Assembly: GCA_945909635.1 (NCBI GenBank)
Contig: OX246690.1
Span: 1,674,001-1,738,000, forward strand
Direction of reading: 5' to 3'
Length of the DNA: 64,000 nucleotides
Source of the DNA: Clostridioides difficile_A
Lineage (GTDB): Bacteria; Bacillota; Clostridia; Peptostreptococcales; Peptostreptococcaceae
Part shown: positions 9,306-16,929 of the stretch, in pieces
Numbering within the stretch: position 1 is the stretch's first letter
Layout of the letters: the number at the start of each line of letters is the position of its first letter
Program-made: the position numbers and the translations under genes
The notes under the pieces: generated by a model
Database searches by the model: none
What the model was told of the DNA's origin: nothing
The model's input: the letters and a program-made list of their open reading frames with translations, nothing else

Positions 9306-9372
9306 TATATACTAAGTTAAGTATATAAATATCAATGTAATACATAAATTTCAATATATTGGAGGTAAATTT

Positions 9373-9684
9373 ATGGAATTTGTACATATAGGTGTCATAA
9401 CAGACAAACCACAAGAACATGAGGAATTTAATGAAGAATTAAAGGTTTATATAACAGACCCAAAATATACAGAGTTTAAATATGAATACTTGAGATTTGT
9501 CGAAGGAAGTCCACTTCCAGAAATAATGCAAAAGAATCCTCATGTTGCATATAAAGTAAAAAATATGGATAAATACTTGAGTGAGAATGAAGTAATTGTA
9601 GAACCTTTTAATGTAGGAGATAACTTGAAATGTGCATTTATAATTAATGGTGGTTTTATAATTGAATTAATGCAAGAATGTTGA
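9373..9684 (+). CDS. Small VOC/glyoxalase-like protein
   Basis: This 103-residue protein opens with MEFVHIGVITDKP, the first strand of a vicinal-oxygen-chelate half-domain, and ends with FIINGGFIIELMQE, the typical last strand with its metal-ligand Glu position. It is one βαβββ module shorter than a full glyoxalase, so it would act as a dimer or serve as a binding protein. It is the last gene of the dhaL operon, 67 bases after the aldolase and before a strong terminator, so it probably isomerises or binds a ketose or dicarbonyl intermediate of that pathway. Function is inferred from fold and context. Confidence 0.65.
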   Translation: MEFVHIGVITDKPQEHEEFNEELKVYITDPKYTEFKYEYLRFVEGSPLPEIMQKNPHVAYKVKNMDKYLSENEVIVEPFNVGDNLKCAFIINGGFIIELMQEC

Positions 9685-9694
9685 TATTTAAGCT

Positions 9695-9726
9695 AAAAAG
9701 TCTAGGATTTTTCTAGACTTTTTTTA
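9695..9726 (+). terminator. Terminator of the dhaL operon
   Basis: AAAAAGTCTAG and CTAGACTTTTTTT form a hairpin with a 6-base loop and a T tail, 10 bases after the stop of the VOC-like gene. Confidence 0.85.
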
Positions 9727-9739
9727 TTATTAATACAAC

Positions 9740-9766
9740 TTGACAAAATTTATTTAATGATATAAT
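9740..9766 (+). promoter_or_regulatory. Promoter of the SorC-type regulator gene
   Basis: TTGACA (9740-9745) and TATAAT (9761-9766) are 15 bases apart, 35 bases upstream of the start. The spacing is short but both boxes are consensus. Confidence 0.5.
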
Positions 9767-9800
9767 TTTAATTTATAATCAACTTTGAAAGGATGAAAAT

Positions 9801-10736
9801 ATGACTATTGATAATGAAATGTTGAAATTAGTAGAAGTATCAAAAATGTATTATGAAGAAAATAAAACTCAAGCAGAAATTGCAAAAATCTTAGGTGTAT
9901 CAAGACCCTTAGTAAGTAAGATGTTAAATAGAGCAAAAGAGATTGGAATAGTAAAAATAGAAATTAGAGAATTGTTTTCTAGTAATGATTTATTGATGAA
10001 TCAAATAAAAGATATTTTTAGTATTAAAGGTGGGTTAATAGTTCCTGAAGCTAAAACTGAATATATAACTCAACAAACTATACTAAGTCATGGAATAAAG
10101 TATATAAAAGAAGAATTAAATAAGGTCAGTAATGTAGGAATAGGGTGGGGTTATATTATAGGTAATATAATGGAAGAAATGCAAAAGAGTGATGATAATT
10201 GTATTTTTAAAGGAGAGGTATATCCATTAGTTGGGATGGCAAATATACCAAACAAAGGATATCATCCTAATGAGTTAATATCTGTATTTTCAAATAGTAC
10301 AGGATTTAGTCCTGTATTTTTATATGCGCCTGCATTCCCAACTAGTAGTGAAGAAAGAGATATATATTTGAAAACTGAAAATTATCAAAGTATGGAGAAA
10401 AAATGGGATAATATTGACACAATAATTTTATCCATAGATAATTACCCACAGGTACCAGACCAAGCTACTGCAATTAGATTTGGGAAAAAGCTTACAAAAG
10501 AGAAGGCAGTAGGTTCATTTTTATCTTATTATTTTAATAAGTATGGGGAAATAATTAAAAGTGATAATGACTATGTTATACAAATACCTCTTGAAAAATT
10601 AAAAAAAGCAAAAAAGGTTATAGCCATATGTTCAGATTCTAGTGTAAGTGCAATAACAGGTGCATTGAAGACTGGATACATAACACACATAATAACTGAT
10701 GAGAAAAAAGCGACACAAATAATTATAAACAAATAA
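9801..10736 (+). CDS. SorC/LsrR-family sugar-binding transcriptional regulator
   Basis: This 311-residue protein has an N-terminal helix-turn-helix (YYEENKTQAEIAKILGVSRPLVSKML, residues about 16-41) and a C-terminal SorC sugar-binding domain that includes VGIGWGYIIGNI and ending with AICSDSSVSAITGALKTGYITHIITDE. SorC regulators bind phosphorylated sugars; LsrR of the AI-2 system is one of them. Its place right after an operon with an LsrF-like aldolase suggests it controls that operon through the 13-bp inverted repeat at 6621-6671. It has its own promoter after the operon terminator. The ligand is unknown. Confidence 0.9.
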   Translation: MTIDNEMLKLVEVSKMYYEENKTQAEIAKILGVSRPLVSKMLNRAKEIGIVKIEIRELFSSNDLLMNQIKDIFSIKGGLIVPEAKTEYITQQTILSHGIKYIKEELNKVSNVGIGWGYIIGNIMEEMQKSDDNCIFKGEVYPLVGMANIPNKGYHPNELISVFSNSTGFSPVFLYAPAFPTSSEERDIYLKTENYQSMEKKWDNIDTIILSIDNYPQVPDQATAIRFGKKLTKEKAVGSFLSYYFNKYGEIIKSDNDYVIQIPLEKLKKAKKVIAICSDSSVSAITGALKTGYITHIITDEKKATQIIINK

Positions 10737-10863
10737 TAAATTACATAAAATTAAATTTATTTACAAGAAAATCTTATAAAATATGTTATAATTAATAGAA
10801 AATTGTCATATAATTACTTAAAGAGTACTATTGTAAATAACATTGAGAGGTAGTGGTTAGGAT

Positions 10864-12720
10864 ATGGATACCCATAATAAATATGTAAATTTTATAAAAA
10901 ATATACCTGTTCCTTTTTTATATTGTAAAGTTATAAAGGAACAAGAAAATATAGAATATCGAGTAGAATATATAAGTAAAGGTATGGGGAAAATATTAAA
11001 ATTAGAAGAAGGACTTTGTGACGAAAATATATTAGATTTATTACCTGTATTTAAAGCCAAGAAATATTTTAATGAGTTATTTTCAGATAATGTAAACTGT
11101 GTAAAAAGATATATACCAACACTTAAAAATTGGATAAACATAAAAAAACAAATAATAGGAGAATCACATATAATTTTGTATTTTTGCAAGATTGTATTTG
11201 ATTACAGACAAGTAATCGATTCTTTTAATAAAAAAGAAAAAATAGCCTATATAAAAGATGAAGAAGGCATATACATAGATTGTAGCGAAAATTTAGTTCC
11301 AATATTAAATAATAATATTAAAACAACAAAAGATATATTTGGGAAGAATGATGTAGAAGTATGGGGAGAAAGCACCGGAAAATTATTTAGGAATGATTAT
11401 ATAGAAGGTGTATCGAGTAAAAAAAGATTTTTACAAAATCTATTTGAATACAAAGAAACATTCTTCATGGTTGAAAAATATTTTTTGTATGATGAAGATG
11501 AACTTTTGGGAACTATAGGAATAATAGATAATATAATATATAGTGGAAATAGTAACAAAAACTATAATTCAAAAAACTTAATGAAGATGATTGAACATTC
11601 AATTCCAGAGAATATGTTTTATAAAGATGTGTATGGAAATTACATTGGATTTAATTCAGGTTTTTTAAATTTAGCTTGTATGAATAAAGAAGAATTATTA
11701 GGAAAGAATAGTTATAAAATATCAACAGAAGAATCTTTAATAGATATGATACTTAAAAGTGATAAAGATGTAGTTGAAAATAAAAAGGTGGTTACATTCG
11801 AATCAAATATAAGTATGAACAATGAAAATAAGTGTATTGAGATTACAAAAAGACCATTTTTTGATAGTTATGGAAGTGTTATTGGAATAATTGGAACAGC
11901 AAGAGATATAAGCAGAAGAAAAAAATTAGAAGAAGAAATGGATAAAAACAAAATGGAGTTCTTTGCAAATTTGTCTCATGAACTTAGAACCCCCATAAAT
12001 TTAATCTCGTCTTCATTACAATTAATAGAAAGAAAAGAAGCAGATTTAATAGAATCAAATGATACTTTAAAAAGAAATCTAGGTATGATAAAACAGAATG
12101 GAAATAGAATATTAAGATTGGTTAATAATTTTATAGACTTTACAAAAATGCAGTCAGGATATTTAGATTTCAAACCAGAAGAATCCGATATAATTTCATT
12201 TATAGAGGATATATGTATGTCTGTAGCTGATTTCGCAAGTCAAAATAACATACAACTTACATTTGATACAGAAATAGAAGAATTTACTATGTTATTTGAT
12301 TCAGAAAAATTGGAAAGAATAATATTAAATTTGCTTTCTAATGGAATTAAGTATAATAAAGAAAATGGAGAGATAAATATATTTCTATGTGTGAAAGATG
12401 ATATGTTTAAAATGAAAATATCTGACAGTGGAATAGGTATACCAAAAGAAAAAATAGATAAGATATTTAATAGATTTGAACAAATTGATAATGAACTTTC
12501 TTATAGGGTTAAAGGAAGTGGAATTGGCCTTTCACTAGTGAAATCTTTAGTTGAATTACATGATGGAAGTATATGTTTAAAGAGCCAACTTGGTATTGGA
12601 AGTGAATTTATTGTTTCATTGCCAATTAGAAGAGAAAATAATACTGAAAAATGCAATTATAAAAGAGAAGTTAGCGATGAACTAAGTAAAAAATTAGAAA
12701 TAGAATTTTCGGATTTATAA
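10864..12720 (+). CDS. ptpC: Orphan PAS sensor histidine kinase (PtpC-type)
   Basis: This 618-residue protein has no transmembrane segment. It has PAS-like regions near residues 10-120 and 115-235 and a clear PAS at about 240-350 (MFYKDVYGNYIGFNSGF, ending GIIGTARDISRRKKLEEE). The histidine kinase core follows: H-box FFANLSHELRTPIN with His372, N-box LLSNGIKYN, and G-boxes ISDSGIGIPKEKI and GSGIGLSLVKS. No response regulator is adjacent. From memory, this gene next to hom and cdeM corresponds to C. difficile CD1579 (PtpC), one of the orphan kinases linked to Spo0A phosphorylation and sporulation control. The cytosolic layout implies an internal signal. Confidence 0.85.
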   Translation: MDTHNKYVNFIKNIPVPFLYCKVIKEQENIEYRVEYISKGMGKILKLEEGLCDENILDLLPVFKAKKYFNELFSDNVNCVKRYIPTLKNWINIKKQIIGESHIILYFCKIVFDYRQVIDSFNKKEKIAYIKDEEGIYIDCSENLVPILNNNIKTTKDIFGKNDVEVWGESTGKLFRNDYIEGVSSKKRFLQNLFEYKETFFMVEKYFLYDEDELLGTIGIIDNIIYSGNSNKNYNSKNLMKMIEHSIPENMFYKDVYGNYIGFNSGFLNLACMNKEELLGKNSYKISTEESLIDMILKSDKDVVENKKVVTFESNISMNNENKCIEITKRPFFDSYGSVIGIIGTARDISRRKKLEEEMDKNKMEFFANLSHELRTPINLISSSLQLIERKEADLIESNDTLKRNLGMIKQNGNRILRLVNNFIDFTKMQSGYLDFKPEESDIISFIEDICMSVADFASQNNIQLTFDTEIEEFTMLFDSEKLERIILNLLSNGIKYNKENGEINIFLCVKDDMFKMKISDSGIGIPKEKIDKIFNRFEQIDNELSYRVKGSGIGLSLVKSLVELHDGSICLKSQLGIGSEFIVSLPIRRENNTEKCNYKREVSDELSKKLEIEFSDL

Positions 12721-12754
12721 TTTAAGTGTAAATAGATAAAATTTTAAAAAACTA

Positions 12755-12783
12755 TTGACAATTGTTTTAGAAGGGTTTAAAAT
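12755..12783 (+). promoter_or_regulatory. Promoter of the T-box/hom transcript
   Basis: TTGACA (12755-12760) and TAAAAT (12778-12783) are 17 bases apart, and the first T-box begins about 20 bases downstream. Confidence 0.7.
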
Positions 12784-12802
12784 AAATTACAACATAATAA
12801 AT

Positions 12803-13063
12803 AAAAAGCGATGAATAGGAAGAGTAAATCTAATTCGGTTGCCAGAGAGAAGAGTCCATCGGCTGAAAGACTTTTTAAATTAGAGAGATTGAAAACTACC
12901 TAGGAGCTACTTTCTGAAGTTATCTATGTTAATAGATTTTAGTAAGAATAGTCGTTAACTGCGTTAAAGTGTAAAGTGAGTTTTCATAATATATGAAAAT
13001 TAAGTTAGGTGGAACCGCGGGAATAATACTCTCGTCCTTATGTTATAAGGATGGGAGTTTTTT
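12803..13063 (+). promoter_or_regulatory. T-box riboswitch 1 (threonine type) before hom
   Basis: The T-box sequence AGGTGGAACCGCGG is at 13007-13020. Stem I carries the AGAGAG bulge region and ends in a specifier region, GAAAACTACCTAGGAGC, where both ACT (12895-12897) and ACC (12898-12900) read threonine. A terminator follows, with arms ACTCTCGTCCTTAT and ATAAGGATGGGAGT and then a T run. Uncharged tRNA-Thr should favour the antiterminator and let transcription continue. Which triplet is the specifier is inferred, but both give the same amino acid, which fits homoserine dehydrogenase downstream. Confidence 0.95.
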
Positions 13064-13110
13064 GTTATTTAAAAATATAAATAGTAATTATAATAATCAT
13101 AAAAAATATA

Positions 13111-13366
13111 AAAGCGATGAATAGGAAGAGTAGATTTAGTTCGACTATCAGAGAGGAAAGTTCAAAGGCTGAAAGACTTTCTAAGTTTGAAAAATTGAAA
13201 ACTACCTAGGAGCTGTGGTCTGAAGTTACCTTGAAAGGTTTTAGTAAGATTAACCGTTAACTGCGTTAAAGTATAAGGTGGATTTTATCAATAAATGATG
13301 AAATCAAATTGGGTGGAACCGCGAGCATAGACTCGTCCCTTTATCTAGGGATGAGTCTATTTTTAT
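13111..13366 (+). promoter_or_regulatory. T-box riboswitch 2 (threonine type), tandem copy
   Basis: A second complete T-box starts 48 bases after the first terminator. It has GGGTGGAACCGCG at 13311-13323, the same specifier region ACTACC at 13202-13207, and a terminator with arms AGACTCGTCCCT and AGGGATGAGTCT followed by TTTTTA. The helices are covariant with copy 1 (for example GTTCGACTATC versus ATTCGGTTGCC in the apical part), so it is not a recent duplicate. Two switches in series make the read-through probability multiplicative and sharpen the response to threonine starvation. Confidence 0.95.
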
Positions 13367-13428
13367 TGCAATAAAAGATTGAAAATAAAAAAAAATCGGA
13401 AAATTATAAATTTTAGGAGGATAATAAA

Positions 13429-14646
13429 ATGGAGAATAAAGTGAAAATTGGAGTACTAGGATATGGAACTGTAGGAAGTGGACTTATAGATATAATAGAT
13501 AATAATAAAGAAAAAAGAAATATAGAAATAGTTGGAATTTTAGTTAACAATCTAGAAAAACATAAAGGTAAAAAATACTCTAATATAATAACTAATAATA
13601 TAGATGATATATTTGAAAAAGATATAGATATACTTGTAGAAGTTATGGGTGGTTTAGAACCAACATTATCTTATATTAAAAAAGCTTTAAATAATAAAAT
13701 TCATGTTGTTACAGCAAATAAAGATTTGCTAGCTGAATGTGGAGATGAGCTTGCAAAATTAGCAAGTGAAAATAAGGTAAGTATAAAATTTGAAGCTTCA
13801 GTTGCTGGAGGGATACCAGTATTAAAACCAATAATAGAGTCATTAGAAGGAAATAACATAGATAGTATAAATGCTATTTTAAATGGAACTACTAACTTTA
13901 TATTATCTAAAATGTATGACGAGAATTTATCTTATGATATGGCGTTAAAGCAAGCTCAGGAATTAGGTTTTGCTGAAGCCAATCCAGAGTCAGATGTATT
14001 AGGATATGATGCTGCTAGAAAACTATCAATATTATCAACTCTAGCTTATGATAATAGAGTGTATTGGAAAGATGTATATTTAGAGGGAATTACAGATATA
14101 GATGAAAAAGATATTGAATATGCAAAAAAATTAAATTGTAAGATAAAATTAATTGGTCAAAGTAAGTATGAAAATGATAAAGTAAGTGCTTTTGTTAGAC
14201 CTGTCCTAGTAGAAAAAGATAATATACTTGCTAGAATAGACAATGAATTTAATGCTGTTATAGTAAATGGCGATTCAGTAGGAGAAGTTTCTTTTGTAGG
14301 TAAGGGAGCTGGAAGTCTAGCAACAGGAAGTGCAGTTTATTCAGATGTGATTGATATAATAGATAATAGAGTTTCAAGTATAGATTCTTTTACTAAAGAT
14401 AAAATACAGGTTAATAAGATAGTTAGAGAAAAATGTGGAGCACTTCTTAGATTTAAAAAATGTAATAAAGATGAAATATTGAATATAGTTGAGAATTGCT
14501 TAGTAAATTATGATGTTTTAAATGATGATGATGAGCTTGCTATTATGGTTTATGCTGATTCTGAGTATGAAATAAATAACAGTTTATGTCTAATAAAAGA
14601 TAAGGGATATTGCGAAAAAATGAATAAAATGTTGAAAATAAGTTAA
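13429..14646 (+). CDS. hom: Homoserine dehydrogenase
   Basis: This 405-residue enzyme reduces aspartate semialdehyde to homoserine, the branch point to threonine and methionine. It has an N-terminal NAD(P) fold (IGVLGYGTVGSGLIDII), the VTANKDLLA and FEASVAGGIPVLKPI motifs, the catalytic domain (ILNGTTNFILSKM, GFAEANPESDVLGYDAARKLSILS) and a shortened C-terminal ACT-like tail (VREKCGALLRFK, ending near residue 405). It stands alone behind two threonine T-boxes, which tie its expression to tRNA-Thr charging. GGAGG precedes the ATG. No thrB or thrC follows, so the rest of the pathway lies elsewhere. Confidence 0.96.
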   Translation: MENKVKIGVLGYGTVGSGLIDIIDNNKEKRNIEIVGILVNNLEKHKGKKYSNIITNNIDDIFEKDIDILVEVMGGLEPTLSYIKKALNNKIHVVTANKDLLAECGDELAKLASENKVSIKFEASVAGGIPVLKPIIESLEGNNIDSINAILNGTTNFILSKMYDENLSYDMALKQAQELGFAEANPESDVLGYDAARKLSILSTLAYDNRVYWKDVYLEGITDIDEKDIEYAKKLNCKIKLIGQSKYENDKVSAFVRPVLVEKDNILARIDNEFNAVIVNGDSVGEVSFVGKGAGSLATGSAVYSDVIDIIDNRVSSIDSFTKDKIQVNKIVREKCGALLRFKKCNKDEILNIVENCLVNYDVLNDDDELAIMVYADSEYEINNSLCLIKDKGYCEKMNKMLKIS

Positions 14647-14703
14647 AAAAGGGAAAAAATAAGTTTATATGTAACATATTTTGATAATTTTAATACTATA
14701 TAC

Positions 14704-14729
14704 TATGAGATAAAACAAAACATCTCATA
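14704..14729 (+). terminator. Hairpin between hom and cdeM, possible terminator
   Basis: TATGAGAT (14704-14711) and ATCTCATA (14722-14729) pair around a 10-nt A-rich loop, followed by A-rich rather than T-rich sequence. It may end the hom transcript weakly or form the 5' UTR of cdeM. I could not define a sporulation-type promoter for cdeM with confidence. Confidence 0.35.
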
Positions 14730-14761
14730 AAAAATTAAAATTAAAAGGAGAGATATGTTAT

Positions 14762-15253
14762 ATGGAAAATAAAAAATATGCAAATGGTGGTTATCCAGAA
14801 GATTGGTATGAAAGAGGAGAAGCTACAGCTAAATGGTTCCAAAATGATGGAGAAGAATATGAAAGAGCAGCATACGATGAAGATAGAGAAAGAAGAGGTT
14901 CAAACTGTGGATGTTCAAATCAAGAAGAAAATAGACCTAGAAACTGTGAAAGATTTAGAAGAGAAGCTGAAATAAGAGAAAGAGAAGCTAGAGAAGCATT
15001 CTGCGAATCTGCAGAAAGAAAAAAAGAAGCATTAGCATATGAATGTGAAGCTAGAAAATTATGGGAAAAAGCAGAAAAATACTGGGATGAATATTCTGAG
15101 TTCAATTATAGAGGAATAGAATATTTAGCAGAAGCTGCTAGATTATTTGATAAAGGTATGGAATGTGAAGCTAGAAGAAATGGAAATAATGGTGGAAACA
15201 ACAATTGTTGCCATAAATGCCATAAACCTAACTGTAACTGTGGTAGAAAATAA
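14762..15253 (+). CDS. cdeM: CdeM, cysteine-rich exosporium protein
   Basis: This 163-residue, highly charged protein has 11 cysteines. The middle (residues about 55-140) is a Glu/Arg/Ala-rich helical stretch with repeated REARE-like units. The N-terminus has NCGCSNQ and the C-terminus a Gly/Asn-rich linker ending in CCHKCHKPNCNCGRK. I recognise it as CdeM of C. difficile, an abundant exosporium component; cysteine cross-linking probably builds the outer layer. It has no signal peptide, as expected of a protein made in the mother cell. The ribosome site AAGGAGAG lies 9 bases before the start. A short out-of-frame ATG precedes the real one. Identification is from memory of the family, not a search. 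Confidence 0.85.
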   Translation: MENKKYANGGYPEDWYERGEATAKWFQNDGEEYERAAYDEDRERRGSNCGCSNQEENRPRNCERFRREAEIREREAREAFCESAERKKEALAYECEARKLWEKAEKYWDEYSEFNYRGIEYLAEAARLFDKGMECEARRNGNNGGNNNCCHKCHKPNCNCGRK

Positions 15254-15263
15254 AAGAATTTCA

Positions 15264-15445
15264 TTGACAAATCAATAGTTAAAATATATCATATTATGTA
15301 TAATAAAGAGAAAATTCAGAAAAAAATTAATGATTAGAAGAAATATAAGTATAGTTATTAGACAAATAGTGCTCAGTTAGTGAGGTGAGTACAATATGAT
15401 TAGACTCCTATCCTCTAGCTTTTAATAGAGGGTGGGAGTTTTTAT
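15264..15445 (+). promoter_or_regulatory. Uncharacterised leader with hairpin and terminator before hisD
   Basis: A promoter-like TTGACA (15264-15269) with TATCAT 17 bases on opens a leader of about 150 bases. Near its end a hairpin (GTGCTCA 15369-15375 with TGAGTAC 15386-15392) is followed at once by a strong intrinsic terminator: ACTCCTATCCTCTA (15404-15417) pairs with TAGAGGGTGGGAGT (15426-15439), then a T run. It ends about 50 bases before hisD. It lacks the T-box GGTGGAACC sequence and I do not recognise any riboswitch class. It could be an attenuator or a small RNA gene with its own terminator. Confidence 0.6.
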
Positions 15446-15496
15446 TTATTGATGTATCTTAAATGAGAATAATATTGTAAAACTAGGAGGTAAAAA

Positions 15497-16762
15497 ATGA
15501 AAAGCATCAAAACATCAAGCACAAAAGAAAAGGTAGATGAAAAGGTTTTAAGAGAGCAAGTAAGTTCTATAATAGAAGATATAAGAAGAAATAAGGATGT
15601 TGCACTTAGAAAATACAATGATAAGTTTGATAAAAATACAAGATATGAATTTAGAATTACTAAAGAAGAGATAAAAGAAGCTTATAAACATGTAGATAAT
15701 GAATTTATAAATAATCTGAAGATTGCTGCTGAAAATATAAGAGAATTTGCTAAAGCTCAAAAATCAAGTTTTGAAAATTCTTTTGAAAAAGAAATTTATC
15801 CAGGTGTAATCTTAGGTCAAACTAATATTCCAATAGAATCATGCCTTGCATATGTTCCAGGTGGGCAATATCCATTATTTTCAACAGCACTTATGCTTAT
15901 AATACCTGCAAAAGTTGCAGGTGTAAAAAGAATAGTAGCATGTTCGCCAACTATGAAAAATACTGAAGATATAAATCCTAAAACGTTGGTAGCTATGGAC
16001 ATAGCAGGGGCTGATGAAATATATGCAACTGGAGGTGTCCAAGCTATAGCAGCATTTACATATGGTACAGAAAAGATTAATCCAGTTGACATAATTGTAG
16101 GACCAGGAAATAAATTTGTAACTGAAGCTAAAAGACAGTGTTATGGTCAAGTGGGAATTGATTTTGTAGCTGGTCCAAGTGAAGTTCTTATAATAGCTGA
16201 TGAAACTTCAAATCCAGTTTATATTGCAGCTGATTTATTAGCACAATGTGAGCATGATTTAAATGCAAGAGGTATATTATTGACAAATAGCTTAGAAATA
16301 GCAAATGAAGTTGAGAAAAATATAAAAATTATGTTAGAAGATTTGCCAACAAAAGATATAGCATCTAGTTCATGGGAGAATAATGGAGAGATAATTTTAG
16401 TTGATGATATTGAGGAAGCTATTAAAATAAGTAATTTTTATGCACCAGAACATTTAGAAGTTGCAGTAGAGAAGTATGATGAGATTTGTGATAAATTAAT
16501 TAACTATGGTTCTCTATTTATTGGAAATCTTTCTGCAGAAGTATTTGGTGACTATGTTTCAGGTACAAATCATACATTACCAACACTTAAAGCATCAAGA
16601 TACACAGGTGGTGTTTGGGTTGGTACATTTATAAAAACTTGTACAAAGCAGATATTGAATGAAAAGGCTATAAAAGCGTTAGCTCCTGTTGCAGAAAAGT
16701 TAGCAAAAGAAGAGGGACTGTATGCTCATGCAAAGGCAGCTGAAGTTAGGTTTAAAAAATAG
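15497..16762 (+). CDS. hisD: Histidinol dehydrogenase
   Basis: This 421-residue enzyme makes the last two steps of histidine synthesis, oxidising histidinol to histidine with NAD and zinc. Family motifs are intact: YVPGGQYPLFSTALMLIIPAKVAGV, ATGGVQAIAAFTYGTEKI, VGPGNKFVTEAKR, IDFVAGPSEVLIIAD, the zinc region DLLAQCEHD, and the C-terminal SGTNHTLPTLKASRYTGGVWVGTF. It stands alone, away from other his genes, behind the leader described at 15264-15445, and ends in its own terminator. GGAGG precedes the ATG by 8 bases. Isolated hisD copies can have other alcohol-dehydrogenase roles, but nothing in the residues points that way. Confidence 0.95.
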   Translation: MKSIKTSSTKEKVDEKVLREQVSSIIEDIRRNKDVALRKYNDKFDKNTRYEFRITKEEIKEAYKHVDNEFINNLKIAAENIREFAKAQKSSFENSFEKEIYPGVILGQTNIPIESCLAYVPGGQYPLFSTALMLIIPAKVAGVKRIVACSPTMKNTEDINPKTLVAMDIAGADEIYATGGVQAIAAFTYGTEKINPVDIIVGPGNKFVTEAKRQCYGQVGIDFVAGPSEVLIIADETSNPVYIAADLLAQCEHDLNARGILLTNSLEIANEVEKNIKIMLEDLPTKDIASSSWENNGEIILVDDIEEAIKISNFYAPEHLEVAVEKYDEICDKLINYGSLFIGNLSAEVFGDYVSGTNHTLPTLKASRYTGGVWVGTFIKTCTKQILNEKAIKALAPVAEKLAKEEGLYAHAKAAEVRFKK

Positions 16763-16787
16763 ATTTTAAAAGACTTGTTTTTAAATC

Positions 16788-16848
16788 AGCTATTTCAATA
16801 GAAACGTCATTTCATAATAATTTTAGATTATATTGAAATGGCTTTTTT
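16788..16848 (+). terminator. Terminator of hisD
   Basis: AGCTATTTCAATA and TATTGAAATGGCT pair with one wobble across a loop of about 30 nt and are followed by six Ts. Confidence 0.75.
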
Positions 16849-16860
16849 ATTGAAAATTTA

Positions 16861-16911
16861 TTGACAAATTTGTATTGAAGATATTATACTAAACTTAATA
16901 AATAAAGTTTA
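16861..16911 (+). promoter_or_regulatory. Promoter and palindromic operator of the ROK operon
   Basis: TTGACA (16861-16866) is followed after 18 bases by TATACT (16885-16890). TAAACTT (16890-16896) and AAGTTTA (16905-16911) form an inverted repeat at the transcription start, an ideal place for autorepression by the ROK regulator encoded next. The binding is inferred. Confidence 0.55.
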
Positions 16912-16929
16912 TAAAGTAAGGTGTTGTTT

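Noticed and set aside
15264..15445. T-box or M-box riboswitch before hisD
   Set aside because: No GGTGGAACC T-box sequence and only a partial GAGGTGAG similarity to an M-box; pairing does not fit either class.
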